In this document: positions 24,889 to 55,282 of the stretch, in pieces
Position numbering within the stretch: the first letter of the stretch is position 1
How the letters are laid out: the number at the start of each line of letters is the position of its first letter
Assembly: GCA_007570785.1 (NCBI GenBank)
Contig: ML660204.1
Location: forward strand, 2,604,001-2,668,000
Source: Antilocapra americana
Lineage: Eukaryota; Chordata; Mammalia; Artiodactyla; Antilocapridae
DNA: 64,000 nucleotides
Direction of reading: 5' to 3'
Translations under genes and position numbers: made by a program
The notes under the pieces: model-generated
Databases searched by the model: none
Told to the model about the DNA's origin: nothing
The model's input: the letters and a program-made list of their open reading frames with translations, nothing else

Positions 24889-26908
24889 CTGTTGGGGACA
24901 GAAAACCCGTAAGTCCCAGCAGCTCAATGCTTTCTGTGTGGGGGACGGACCGCCACAAGGCCGCTGCCACACCATGCCTCCCGGCAGCTGTGAGCTCTGG
25001 TCGGTCCTTGCCCCTCTGCTTAAGTTGTAGAGGACCCACTGGGTTCGGGCTACGTTCCCAGGTGAGGAGCCTCCTTCCTGCACACCTTGGTGGTGCTTTT
25101 TTAACCCTAAGATTACATCTATGTTGCTGAGGACAGCTGAAGGGCAGAGCCCATCAATACAGCTGACAATTCAGATCCCCATTATCAATGGGTCTCCAAG
25201 CTGGCTGCATACAGGAATATATGGGGGCTTTAAAAAACTTGAAGGCTTGGACCCTTGTCACATCCAGTGACAGCGGGTGGTTAACTGGTCTGGGGGGTGG
25301 CCTGGGCATCAAGAGTCTTAAAGCTTCCCAGAGATTTTAACATGCACAGCCCTAAGCCGGTTTTCCTCATGTCAAACGGATTGAGAAAATATCTACAGTC
25401 TTCATTCACTCACTAGAACCTGACTTTTTGGGTCGGCCCTTGCGCTTTCCCTCAAGACCTTTCCAAGAAGCCCTGAACTGTTCTTTGGCAGTGTGGGGGG
25501 GAGGCTGAGGCCAGGGTGACTCACAGCCATTCAGCCCTTTCTCCCTTCCTTCCCTTTTCTCTATCCTTCCAGATTTATAGAAAGCCTGTTCCCAAATCAG
25601 AGTAACTCCAGGGCTCCCTTTGGTACATTGATGTTCAGGGGACTCAGGCTTCTCGGGCAGGGACTAATGGTGCAGCCCTCTGGGCATAGAGAGGCTCTAT
25701 GAAGTGTCAGGGTTTCCTCCTGGAAGGAATGACAAGTGGAAAAGCCAGAGCCCCCAAACCTGACCAGGCATGGATGCCCCAGGTGTTCAGGGATCAAACC
25801 ACTGAGAGGAAATAACTAATAATAAAAAAGGTCCCTCTACTTCCAAGACAAAGTACTTCATAACATGCTGGCAGCCACGTACTACTGTCTTCAGACAGAA
25901 TCACTGTCACCCAACCCCTGGCTATGGCCTTCTGGCTCCAGGAGCAGGAGGGGAGCAAGTGCAGAGCTCTGGGGTCATGTGGAGAAGGAGGGCACAGCAA
26001 CCCACTCCAGCATTGTCTACAGAATCCCCTGGACAGAGGAGCCTAGCGGGCTATGGTCCACAGGGTCGCAGAGCTGGACACGAATGAAGTGACTTAACAT
26101 ACGTGCATGGGGTCATGTGGGAAGATGTCAGTGTTCACGTTTCATGATTCTAATACTCATATGAAAAGTATTGTACTATTAGGATACTGAGTTGGCTTAC
26201 CTAGAAATAAGGGAAAAGGAAGGAAAACAAGTCCAGGAAGGGGGCGCAGGAAATGGGCTCTGTCCTAATCTGTCTCGGTATGGATGTGACCTTCAGTAAG
26301 GCCTCTGTCTTTCTTTGGGCCTCAGTCTCCTTACTTGTTGGACAGAAAGGCTCACTCAGATCCCTAAGATGCTCTCCGGGATTGTCTGAGAACATCCTTC
26401 ATACTTCATAAGCATCTTGGGCCTCATCTTTCAACCTACTGATATAACAAGCTGGCCTGCTGTCCTTGCGTACCCCTGAGGCAGGTGGCCCAGGTGGTAA
26501 TGTCCCATTCATACCTTTCTAAAAGGCGGTAAGAGGATGTATGAATGAGGGAGCTGCACAAACTCAGCAGGGCAAGCAAAGTCATCACCAATCTTATTTC
26601 TAAAGAACTGAAATGCTGGTGCTAAAAATTTGGTCTGTATTTCCAGTTCCCAACTCAGTTTTAGTTTATAAGCTACATATCACTTAAACAGCTACCATCA
26701 GCTGCACCATCCCCGAGTTCTTTCAAGAGCACATGCCGTCCCTTTCCAAGGTATAAACTTGTAACAAAACTGAAAGTATGGCTGAGGGAGGAAGAATACA
26801 AAGGAAAAACATCCTGAGACACCAAGGTTCTTTCTGATGCCCATCAAGCACTGGGCATGACTCAGGAGGAGCAAAGGTAGTTAAAGCAAGGTTCTTTAAG
26901 TTCCTTAC
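24889..26908 (-). other. FKBP1A intron 4 (within the 3' UTR)
   Basis: This 2.0-kb intron runs between the gtaagg donor and the ccccaacag acceptor. It holds one Bov-tA fragment near 26 kb and otherwise no recognised element. Confidence 0.88.
25982..26105 (+). repeat. Bov-A SINE fragment
   Basis: Has 'gcaacccactccagcattgt', 'aatcccctggacagaggagc' and the tail 'aatgaagtgacttaacata'. The tRNA head is missing. Confidence 0.85.
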
Positions 26909-26944
26909 CCAAGAATGGGGAGCTCAGGGAGGAGGCCACTCCTG
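26909..26944 (-). other. FKBP1A: FKBP1A exon 4, 3'-UTR part before the last intron
   Basis: Thirty-six transcribed non-coding bases follow the stop codon, then the exon ends at a gtaagg donor. They resemble the start of the human FKBP1A 3' UTR as I recall it, and human mRNA joins to the next exon at the same point. Confidence 0.88.
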
Positions 26945-46386
<19,442 letters not shown>

Positions 46387-46700
46387 GGCTGCGGTAGCGG
46401 CGGACGCTGGGCTGGCCGACGGGCTGCGCGGACCGGGACCGGATCTCGAGGCGATGCCGCGGCTCTGCCCCGACCCTCCGCGCAACGGCTGCGCACGCGC
46501 GCGCCCCCGCACGCCCCGCCCTGCGTGCGCGCCCCACACGGCGCGCACGTCCCCGGAGCCCCGGCCGCGGGGCAGTGGGGGGAGGGGCGGGGAAACCGGA
46601 AACCCGGAAGCCCCGAGGCCTCCGGATGCTGCCTTTCGGAGGGGCCGGGCCGCTTCCCCCAGGGCCGGGCCGCTTCCCCCACCCTTCCTTTCTCCGTGCT
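46387..46700 (-). promoter_or_regulatory. FKBP1A: FKBP1A promoter and 5' UTR region
   Basis: This is very GC- and CpG-rich DNA directly upstream of the start codon, with no TATA box, as expected of a housekeeping promoter. A GC-box core (GGGGCGGGG) lies near 46583, and CCGGAA/CCGGAAG cores of the ETS type lie around 46595-46612. A perfect 20-bp tandem duplication is at 46642-46681. The transcription start cannot be fixed from sequence; it should lie within roughly 100 bases above 46386. Confidence 0.8.
46642..46681. repeat. Perfect 20-bp tandem duplication in the FKBP1A promoter
   Basis: The unit gggccgggccgcttccccca occurs twice without mismatch. Confidence 0.97.
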
Positions 46701-46989
46701 ACCAGCGGGGCAGGCATCGCTAATCCAGTTTCCGCGTATGCGAAGCGAGAGTCAAAATTGGGGATCTGCCAGCTACGAGCTTGGGGACTACTAAGTCCAC
46801 ACCTACTCATCCTGTGCAAAGGATGGCTGTGAGAGGTTCGCGCAGATGTGCGTTCTTGTTAGCATTCCGGTCAGTGGGTCACGATCCTGAGCTCTCTTTT
46901 TCTGCTGAGGAGTCTTCAGCCTTTATATTGCGCTGCAGGAAACCGTCAGGATTTCCTTGTCCGGATTCATTAATCCATTCATAACTTAC

Positions 46990-47290
46990 ATACATATACT
47001 TATAGAGCACCTACTCTGTGTCATGCGCTGTGTTAGATGCTGGGATAACAGTAATAAATGAGACAGACTGAGTCCCTGGCCTCATAGAACTTACGGTCTC
47101 GTGAGGGAGATCCAATCAAATAACCACAAAAATAAATGTAAAGTTTCAGATCCTTAAGTACTGTGAGGGTGGTTCATGGCATTGTGCTCTGAAGGACATA
47201 TGACAGAGATGTGTCACTTAACACTGACTGTAGTGACGTGCTTCCCTGAGGTAGCCAGGTTTAGCCAAGGTCTGAAGGGGTTGACCAGGT
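46990..47290 (+). repeat. Old interspersed repeat, family not named
   Basis: 'gagcacctactctgtgtcat', 'gatgctgggataacagtaat' and 'catagaacttacggtctcgt' follow a common old mammalian repeat. The same pattern recurs at 53,640-54,150. Confidence 0.55.
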
Positions 47291-47419
47291 CATGTTAAAA
47301 ACCCCAAATTTCTTTAACACTCTTATCATCTATGTCCTCTTTCCTTTGAATCTTCAGGGAGCCTGTGACTGCTTTGGCAATTTTTGCATTATTTAGGGTA
47401 TGGTCTGTGTCAGAAACCT

Positions 47420-47712
47420 AAAGGAAGTCAATCCTGAATATTCACTGGAAGGACTGATGCTAAAGCTGAAGCTCCAATGCTTTGGCCACCTGATCCGAAG
47501 AACTGATTCATTAGAAAGACCCTGATGCTGGGAAAGACTGAGAGCAGGAGAAGTGGACAACAGAGGATGAGATGGTTGGATGACATCACTGACTCAATAG
47601 ACATGAGTTTGAGCAAACTCCGGGAGATGGTGATGGACAGGGAAGCCTAGCGTGCTACAGTCCATGGAGTTGCAAAGAGTTGGACATGACTGAGCTACTG
47701 AACTGTACTGAC
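47420..47712 (+). mobile_element. BovB LINE 3' fragment
   Basis: Sense BovB, from 'aaaggaagtcaatcctgaat' through 'tgatgctgggaaagactgag' to the 3' end 'gacatgactgagctactgaa'. Confidence 0.9.
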
Positions 47713-47761
47713 AGAAACCAAATTTAACAGTGGCTGAAATGAAGCAGAAGTTGGTGTCTTG

Positions 47762-47920
47762 GGACGTTCCTGGTGGTCTAGTGGCTAAGATTCCACACTC
47801 TCAATGCAGAGGGCCTGGATTTGATCCCTAGAGAGGGAACTAGATAACCCTCAACATACCGCAACAAAATGAAGTTCCTGTGTGCCACAACTAAGACCTG
47901 GTACAGCCAAATAGATAATA
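47762..47920 (+). repeat. tRNA-Glu type SINE (CHR-2 class)
   Basis: Reads 'gacgttcctggtggtctagt', 'ggctaagattccacactctc' and 'gtgccacaactaagacctgg'. Confidence 0.85.
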
Positions 47921-48239
47921 GAGGGGGATGGAAGTCCCACCTCATTGAAACCAGGGTGGCAGATGAGAAATGCCCTATGACAGCAGTCCCCCTGAAGACA
48001 GAACCGACCTGTGGCAGCTCCTCACAAGACTGCCTTACTTCCCATGTTCCCGCACGTCCCAGGAGTTCCACCAAAGCTTAGGTCAGCTGTAGTCAAATCT
48101 TGCCTACATGGTCTAGGTGGATGTGTGCAAGGTTGTCAGGGCACCAGTACAGAGCATTTCCCCTAAAAAGAGCCTTCCCCAGAGAACAAGAAACACAAGA
48201 ACCCTATGAGAGTTTCCAGGGTGAGGTGAGAAGAGCTGT

Positions 48240-48445
48240 GGGCAGGGAGGAAGGAGTCCCGGGTTCTAGATTTGGCATCGCCAGTGACTTGCTGTGTCAC
48301 TTGGGTAAGTTCTTCCCTCTCTCTGAGCTTCTGTAAAGACAAGGGGTTTGTCCGGATGATCTCCAAGGGCTGGGAAGGCGTCAATGATCTCTGATTCCAG
48401 AACAGTGCCTGACACATAGTAGAGGCTTAAACATGAGTTGTTGAA
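48240..48445 (+). repeat. MIR SINE
   Basis: Has 'gtgacttgctgtgtcacttg', 'agttcttccctctctctgag' and 'acagtgcctgacacatagta', in MIR order. Confidence 0.65.
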
Positions 48446-48513
48446 TGTATGGCAAAGGGAAATTCACCATGCAGATTCATAATGTAATCACTGTGAGATC
48501 TGTGCTGTTAAGA

Positions 48514-49945
48514 CTGTTGCTGTTCAGTCACTCAGTTGTGTCCGACTCTTTGCCCACAGGCTGCAGCACACCAGGCTTCCCTGTTCTCCACTATCTCCCA
48601 GAGTTTGGTCAAACTCATGTCTATTGAAATGGTGATGCCATCCAACCATCTCATCCTCTGTCACTCCCTTGTCCTCCTGACTTCAATCTTTCCCAGCATC
48701 AGGGTCTTTTCCAATGAGTCAGCTCTTTACATCAGATGGCCAAAGTGTTTTAGCTTCAGCTTCAGCATCAGTCCTTCCAATGTATATTCAAGGTAGATTT
48801 CCTTTAGGATTGACTGGTTTGATCTCCTTGCTGTCCAAGGGACTCTCTAGAGTCTTCTCCAGCACCATTGTTCAAAAGCATTAATTCTTTGGTGCTCAGC
48901 CTTCCTTATGATTCAGCTCTCAAATCTGTACATGACTGCTGGAAAAACCATAACTTTATACAGATCTTTGTCAGTAAAATGATGTCTCTGCTTTTTAATA
49001 CACTATTTAGGTTTGTTTTAGCTTTTCTTCCTAGGAGCAACATCTTTTAATTTCGTGGTTGCTGTCACCATCTGCAGTGATTTGGGAGCCCAAGAAAATA
49101 AAATCTGTCACTTCATTTGCCATGAAGTGATGGGACTGGATGCTATGATCTTCGTTTTTTTAATGTTGAGTTTTAGGCCAACTCTTTCATCCTCATCAAG
49201 AAGCTTTTTAGTTCCTTGTCCTCAGTCATGCCTGACTCTTTGCAGCCCCACAGACTATAGCCCACTAGGCTCTTCTGTCCATGGAATTCTCCTGGAGTGG
49301 GTAGCCATTCCCTTCTCCAAGGGTTCGTCCCAACTCAGGAATAGAAGCCACATCTTCTGCATTGCAGGCAGATTCTTTACCATCTGAGCCACCAGGGAAT
49401 CCCATTTTAAGCCAACTTCTTCACTCCCCTCTTTCATCCTTACCAAGAGGCTCTTTAGTTTCTCTTTGCTTTCTGCCATTAAAGTCATATCATCTGCATA
49501 TCTGAGAGTGTTGATATTTCTCCCAGCAGTCTTGATTCCAGCTTGTGATTCATCCAGCCCTGCATTTCGCATGATGTACTCTGCATAGAAGTTAAATAAG
49601 CAGGGTGACAGTATACAGCTTTGATGTACTCCTTTCCCAATTTGGAACCAATCTGTTGTTCCATGTCCAGTTTTAACCATTGCTTCTTGTCCTGCATACA
49701 AGTTTCTCAGGAGACAGGTAAGATGGTCTGGTATTCCCATCTCCTTCAGAATTTTCCACAGTTTGTTGTGACCCACATAGTCAAAGCCTTCAGTGTAGTC
49801 AAAGAAGCAGGTTTGTTTGTTTGTTTGTATTTTTAGTACCTTACTTTTTCTATGAACCAGCGGATATTGGCAATTTGATCTCTGGTTCATCTGCTTTTTC
49901 TAAATCCAGCTTGTCCATCTGAAAGTGCACAGCTCAAAATTCTAA
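48514..49945 (-). mobile_element. BovB LINE, split by a Bov-tA SINE
   Basis: Antisense BovB occupies 48,514-49,214 and 49,404-49,945. The minus-strand frame 49890-49255 runs through RT text such as MGIPDHLTCLLRNLYAGQEA into the SINE, so it is a repeat artefact. The copy is 5'-truncated and inactive. Confidence 0.92.
49215..49403 (-). repeat. Bov-tA SINE inside BovB
   Basis: Reverse SINE from 'ccttgtcctcagtcatgcct' to 'accatctgagccaccaggga'. BovB sequence is partly duplicated on its two sides. Confidence 0.92.
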
Positions 49946-50149
49946 GGTGAAAAAAAAAAAAACAGATAGTATAACAGAAGTCTTCTTACCCTTCTGACCA
50001 CCACAATTAGCATTTGGTGTGTCTTTCCAGCATGTTTGTGGTGTCTATACAGATATAAGCAAACACATATTTTATAGATTTATTATATGTAGGAGGAAGT
50101 GAAGGAAACCACAGTATGTCATTCCAAAATGTGCCTCTTTGACATGAAA

Positions 50150-50535
50150 ATTATTTTATTCTGAAAACAAGAAGCAGAAAACCTCCCCCTTTTCTACCCC
50201 TAAAGGCAGAATATAAATTCTTTTATTAGAGACAGACATTTCAACCTAGAGATGACACCAGAGGAACCTACAAACAAACCTTCTATTAGTTTCCTCCCCT
50301 GTATTTACTTTCCCTTAATCTGCCATCTTTGGAAGCCTAAAAAGCTTTCCTTTGTCCTGTCATTTTTCTGCAGATTTACTGTTCTTTGTTGAAGATGCTA
50401 TATAAACTAGAATTCTAACCTTCCATTTCTGAGTTACTTTTTTACTTGATTTCTCATTCATGATGTGCACTGTACACGTTAATAAACTGCTTTTCGTAAC
50501 CTATACCCTGTGTTTTTCTTTCTTCTCTCCCTAGT
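50150..50535 (+). repeat. Old LTR-like segment (ERVL type, uncertain)
   Basis: 'gatgctatataaactagaat' gives a TATA-like box and 'cgttaataaactgcttttc' a poly(A) signal about 80 bases later, which is the layout of an LTR. No target duplication is evident. Confidence 0.45.
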
Positions 50536-50789
50536 GGGGTTGGGGTGAGGATCATGGGTTAATATTGGTGCAGTGCTAAGAACAGTGCCTGGCACATGCA
50601 AGCCTTATTCTTGGAAATCACTTATCAGGTATCTTGGAGAGCATCCATTTTCATGCATGAGCACTCATCCTTATAAATGACTGCATTGTATTCACTGTGT
50701 GAATGTGCCATAATTTACTTAACCATCTGGTTAAATTCATTTAGAACCTGATATTACAAAGACTGGTTCAAAGAGATTCATTCATTCAA

Positions 50790-51060
50790 GTGTACTCGCC
50801 TCACTTGGCTCCTAGCATGAACCACATGCTTTGGGGCTTCCTGGCCTTTGCACCTTCTGCTCCCTTTTCCTGGCACATTCTTCATCAGCTCTCTGACCAC
50901 TTGGATGAATACTGTACAACGTCCAGCTCTCAGCTCCAAAGTCCTCTCGGGAAAAGCTCTCTGGCTTCCTCACAGGCCATGTCTGCCTGTGACAAGCTCC
51001 TGGGGTCTGTCTTGCCCCTCACCTTCCTCTGTGTCCTTTAGTGACTGATTCTCTCCCCTG
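50790..51060 (+). repeat. L2 LINE fragment
   Basis: 'ggcctttgcaccttctgctc' and 'cctggcacattcttcatcag' are the L2 3' pattern. Confidence 0.6.
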
Positions 51061-51529
51061 AAGACTGTGCATGGGGTGTGACCCTCAAGGAACCCCACCA
51101 TGTACCCTTGGGCCTGGCACTGAGCATGCGCCTACCAACCCTTGTTAACTGATGGATACCGGGGGCTAGATTTCTCTCACTTGTTTAATCTCCTAAATCT
51201 TCAAGAGACTTGAATTTTAGAAAATGCCATTTCCTTGTGCTCAGGATCTCAGGTGCTCTTGTGAACCTGAGAGCTATTAGCAAGTGGAAGCCTGAGGTCA
51301 CAGCTCATCTAGTTTCTGTCCTGATTCAGGTAACAACCAACCCGTGATGCGTGTGTGCCTCATACATGTTATTTGATTTCTCACAGTAACCTTCTGAGGC
51401 AGGTATGACTACTGTCTTCCGTTAGCAATGAGGATATTAAGGCTCAGAGAGAAGATAGAGCCCATAAGAAGTATGGTAATATTCAAATTCAAGACCAGTT
51501 CAGGCACTTTGTCTCTTGGTCACTTCTAC

Positions 51530-52200
51530 TGTTGTAGCCACGCGCTCTGGGAAGCAAACTCACTCAGAAGGACAACGCAGACAGTGAAGTGCAGTTTATT
51601 ACACCGGCGGGCCCAAGGCAGAGTCTCCTCTTAGCCAAGGACCCCAACCAGCATTTGTGAGGATCTTTTATACCCATGTGTACGTGTCTAAACCCACCAC
51701 CCCAAATCACCTGGAACTTACATCAACAAAGGAAAAGTAAATACAATCACAATAATGCCATCATTCAAGTATCATGTGTTAGAACAGTCGATGATAATCA
51801 ATAAGCCCGAGGTTACACCCCAAATGGTTAATAGTCCATAAGCCCAAGGTTACTATCAGAAAGTTTATGGCCTGTCAGGAGCCAGGGTTTATGACCTGTC
51901 AGGAGCCAGGGGTGATTAGTGCATGTTATCACTTAGGTGTTGAGTATCCTGGATCTACCCTTCCAGATTCTCCTGTCCAGAGGGGGGGCCTAATCCCTCC
52001 ATTGTAATTTCCACAGGCACTAAGCACAGAGTTCAGAGAGGTGCCCGAGCATGATCAGCATGTACAGGCCTGAAATGGAGATCGGGCCCTATGAATTCCT
52101 TCTTCACTACCTGTGCCCTTGGGGCTTCAGGGATTGGTTTCTATAATTGTTTGACCTTTGTGATAACTCTCACCCCTCTTCACCTCAAATTTCCCCACCA
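51530..52200 (-). mobile_element. Solo LTR of an endogenous retrovirus
   Basis: On the minus strand the element begins TGGTGGGG and ends CTACAACA, about 670 bp. It has TATAAAA at 51672-51666 and AATAAA at 51600-51595, then about 65 bases to the end, the usual U3-R-U5 layout. No retroviral coding sequence is present. The flanks cttctac and cttacaa may be a diverged target duplication. The right edge could lie at 52,206 instead. Confidence 0.75.
51863..51910. repeat. 24-bp tandem duplication within the LTR
   Basis: The units 51,863-51,886 and 51,887-51,910 differ at one base (tggcc against tgacc). A looser repeat of 'ataagcccaaggttac' lies just to the left. Confidence 0.95.
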
Positions 52201-52869
52201 CTTACAACTTTAGATCTCTGTCATCCGGCTGGTGAGCGGAGAGTGTTCAGATGGGGCTGGAGTCTCTCTTGAACTAGGACCGCCACTGAGGATTTGGGGA
52301 CCTGTTTGGCCTGCCTGGAAGGAAAGCTGTCTCATCTCCATGGGGTCAAGTGGTCTCACCTGCTAAGAGCCCTTGGTGTCTCTGCTGACTGGGGCCTTGC
52401 CCTCCAAGTTCCTGGCTAAAAATCATCCAGAAAAGCACAAACCCCTGGCCTGGGGAGGAAGGTTGCAAGCTGACTTGCTCACCTTCGGGGAGTTGAAGTG
52501 TCCCAAACCTGCCCTGGAGGCAGAGTTGTTGTCAAAACCAACAGTACTGGCTGATCTGGGGGCCTGTGAGTTCACAGGTTTGGGAAACAGTGTTCCTAGC
52601 AATACAGTAATTGTTACAATACAGAACTTCTGCTGAGAGCTGATTTTATAGATGGGAAAACTGCAGAGCAGAAAGAGTTGAGTCAGGAGGAAGGGGTTAG
52701 CCCCAGGGCTCTGGAGTCCATTTTTGGTTTCCTCAGCCTTCTCTCATCCCATAGGTCTGGAGGGAACTTAGTGTTGTCCCTCAGTAGGGACAAGATACAG
52801 TGTCTGGCATTGGCTCCTTCCCAGAGCCCAGAGGTTAGCTGACTCATCTAATGTCATACCAGATCTACC

Positions 52870-53105
52870 TGCCCTATACCTTCACACATCCTTTGGGTTT
52901 GTCTCTAGAGGAAGGAAAACTTTACCTCCTTGTGAATGAACCAACCCCTGGTCATCCTTCACAGCCCGGCTCAAGGGTGTCCTCCTCTGAGAAGCCCTCC
53001 TTGATTTCCCCTGCTCCTCTCCCCATTGAGAGGGAAGACTGAATGTCCCAGTCATTCCTCCCACTGCTGTCCCTGGACCTGCATTTTTCACAGCAGTAGA
53101 TCCTG
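52870..53105 (+). repeat. L2 LINE fragment
   Basis: 'cagcccggctcaagggtgtc' and 'ctctgagaagccctccttga' are typical L2 3' text. Confidence 0.65.
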
Positions 53106-53320
53106 ATGGTCCAGAGCCATAGCTTTGGAGTCAGGTGGCTGGGAATTCAAATCTTGGTTCTTTGACTTGGAATATGACTTCAGCCAAATCCCTTCACTGA
53201 GCTAGGCCTCAGAACCTTCCTCCACAAAATGGGCTAACTATGGTACCTTCAGGTTGTTACCAAACTACATGAAGTAAGGTACATAAAAGACCTGGCACAG
53301 TTGGTGCTTCAATTGTGGTG
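53106..53320 (+). repeat. MIR SINE
   Basis: 'agctttggagtcaggtggct', 'gggaattcaaatcttggttc' and 'cacaaaatgggctaacta' follow MIR. Confidence 0.75.
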
Positions 53321-53639
53321 GCTGCTAGTATCATCAGTAGAAGCTAAAGAACTAAGCTGGGCATTGAGGATCTCAGGGGCTCACGGTGAAGATAATTGGC
53401 CCTTAATAACCTTCCTAATCCAACCCAGGTGGCAGGGAAATGCTGGGGGGGCATTCCCTTTACACCATGCTCCCCCAACCCAACTGCGCTTTTTGTTCTG
53501 CCTTCTTAACGGCCTTTGCTGAAAGAACCTGAAGCCATGATTGCCCTTTAGAATGATGCCCCCCTGTGGCTGAATAGAAACCTGCTTTGGGAGGCAGTTG
53601 ATGGGGAGGTCTTATTTCCATTTCACATGTTCACCCAAC

Positions 53640-54150
53640 CAGTTATTTGTTGAGGACCTACTATGTGTCAGGCACTGTGCCATCAGGTTGTCAGGGTACA
53701 TGAGTAAAGAAAACAATCTCCCTGCTTCATGGAGCTTATAATCTAGTGGAGGGACAAGGGAAATAGAATATATGATACATTGGAAAAAGTCAGAGAATAA
53801 AGCAGGACAGAAGGATACAGTGATAGGTAGGGGCCAGGTCCTATAGGGCTCTTCAGGGTTTTAGTAGTAAGTTCCTAGGGGTAATGGGGAGCTCCCGAAA
53901 GCTTTAAAGGAAGATGTGGTGGGCTTTAATGGATGTGGTGACTGTGTGAACAGATTTTCGGGGGCAAGGAGAACAGGGTGACCAAAAGGAAGTCACTGCA
54001 GTTGTTGATGTGAGAGGTGGACGATGGGCCCTGGAGATCGCCAGGGAGGGACGACAAGTGGCTGGATTTGGGATGCATTTGCAGTAGAACCTGGAGGACT
54101 TACTGAGTGACTGGACATGGGGTGAGGCATGAGACCACTGAGAGAAAGAG
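53640..54150 (+). repeat. Old interspersed repeat, family not named
   Basis: 'acctactatgtgtcaggcac', 'catggagcttataatctagt', 'cttcagggttttagtagtaa' and 'gtggctggatttgggatgca' follow a common old mammalian repeat, also seen near 47 kb. Confidence 0.6.
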
Positions 54151-54488
54151 AGTGATGCAGACACATGGCATAGGAGTTTGCTCAGACTGGGACCCAGGCT
54201 GGACACTAGAAGTCTAGTGTTTGCTGCTCTGCTTCCTTGGCCTGGCCTGAGATGAGAGTGGATGTAGAAGCAGGGAATGGGAGAATATGGTCACAGCCCT
54301 CAACAAAGGAGCAAAGTCCATTTTAAAGAAGGAAGATATCCTTTTACTTGACCCTGGGGGAAGTTCCAGCAGCAGTTCCCCAGTAAAATGCAGTTAGGAT
54401 AGAGGGAGCAACAGGGAACTCACATTTCTGCACCAACTTCTTCCCCCAGTGAACTCAAAGTCAACCCTAAAGGGTTCCTGGCTGGGAT

Positions 54489-54757
54489 TTGTTGTTCAGT
54501 CATTAAGTAATGTCTGACACTGCGAGCCCATGAACTGCAGCACACCAGGCTTCCCTGTCCTTCACGATCTCCTGGAGTTTGCTCAAACTCATGTCCATTG
54601 AGTCAGTGATGCCATCCAACCATCTCATCCTCTGTCATCCTTTTCTTCTCTTGCCCTCAATCTTTCCCAGCATCAAGGTTTTTTCCAATGAGTCAGCTCT
54701 TTGCGTTAGGTAGCTGAAGTATTGGAGCTTCAGCTTCAGCCCCAGTCCTTCCAATGA
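54489..54757 (-). mobile_element. BovB LINE 3' fragment
   Basis: Antisense BovB from 'ttgttgttcagtcattaagt' to 'ccagtccttccaatgatg'. It is 5'-truncated. Confidence 0.9.
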
Positions 54758-55067
54758 TGGGCACATTTTATACTGTGGGCAGGCATGGGAAGGGGCCCTG
54801 CAGCTCAGAATGGCACTTTCTCAATGCCACCCAAAGCTATCTCCTGAGGAAGCAACCAGATGTGCCTATACCTACAGGGTTGTTTAGTATAGTGTGGTTC
54901 ACAAAATCAAACAGGAACAACACACGTCTCACAGTAGAGATGAATTTAACATGCACTCATTAGGGCGTCATGACAACTTGCATTTTTCACTCAGTGATGA
55001 ACTTTGGATATCCTTCTATTAGGACATATCCTATATGTTGCAATATGTCCTTGGCCAGACCTACTTA

Positions 55068-55282
55068 GGGCTTCGCAGGTGGTCCTAGTGGTAAAGAATC
55101 CACCTTCCAATGCAGGAGATGTGAGAGATGCAGGTTCGATCCTTGGGTTGGGAAGATCCCTGGAGGAGGGCATGGTAACTCACTCCAGTGTTCTTGTCTG
55201 GAGAATCCCAGAACCTGGCGGACTATGGTCCACAGGGTCTCCAAGAGTCGGACACAACTGAAATGACTTAGCATGCACACAG
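55068..55282 (+). repeat. Bov-tA/BOVA2 SINE
   Basis: Full SINE from 'ggcttcgcaggtggtcctag' with a BOVA2-type end 'gacttagcatgcacacag'. Confidence 0.94.

Noticed and set aside
49255..49890. 211-codon minus-strand frame with reverse-transcriptase text
   Set aside because: It is a decayed BovB RT piece that continues into a Bov-tA SINE; no complete element or intact domain is present.
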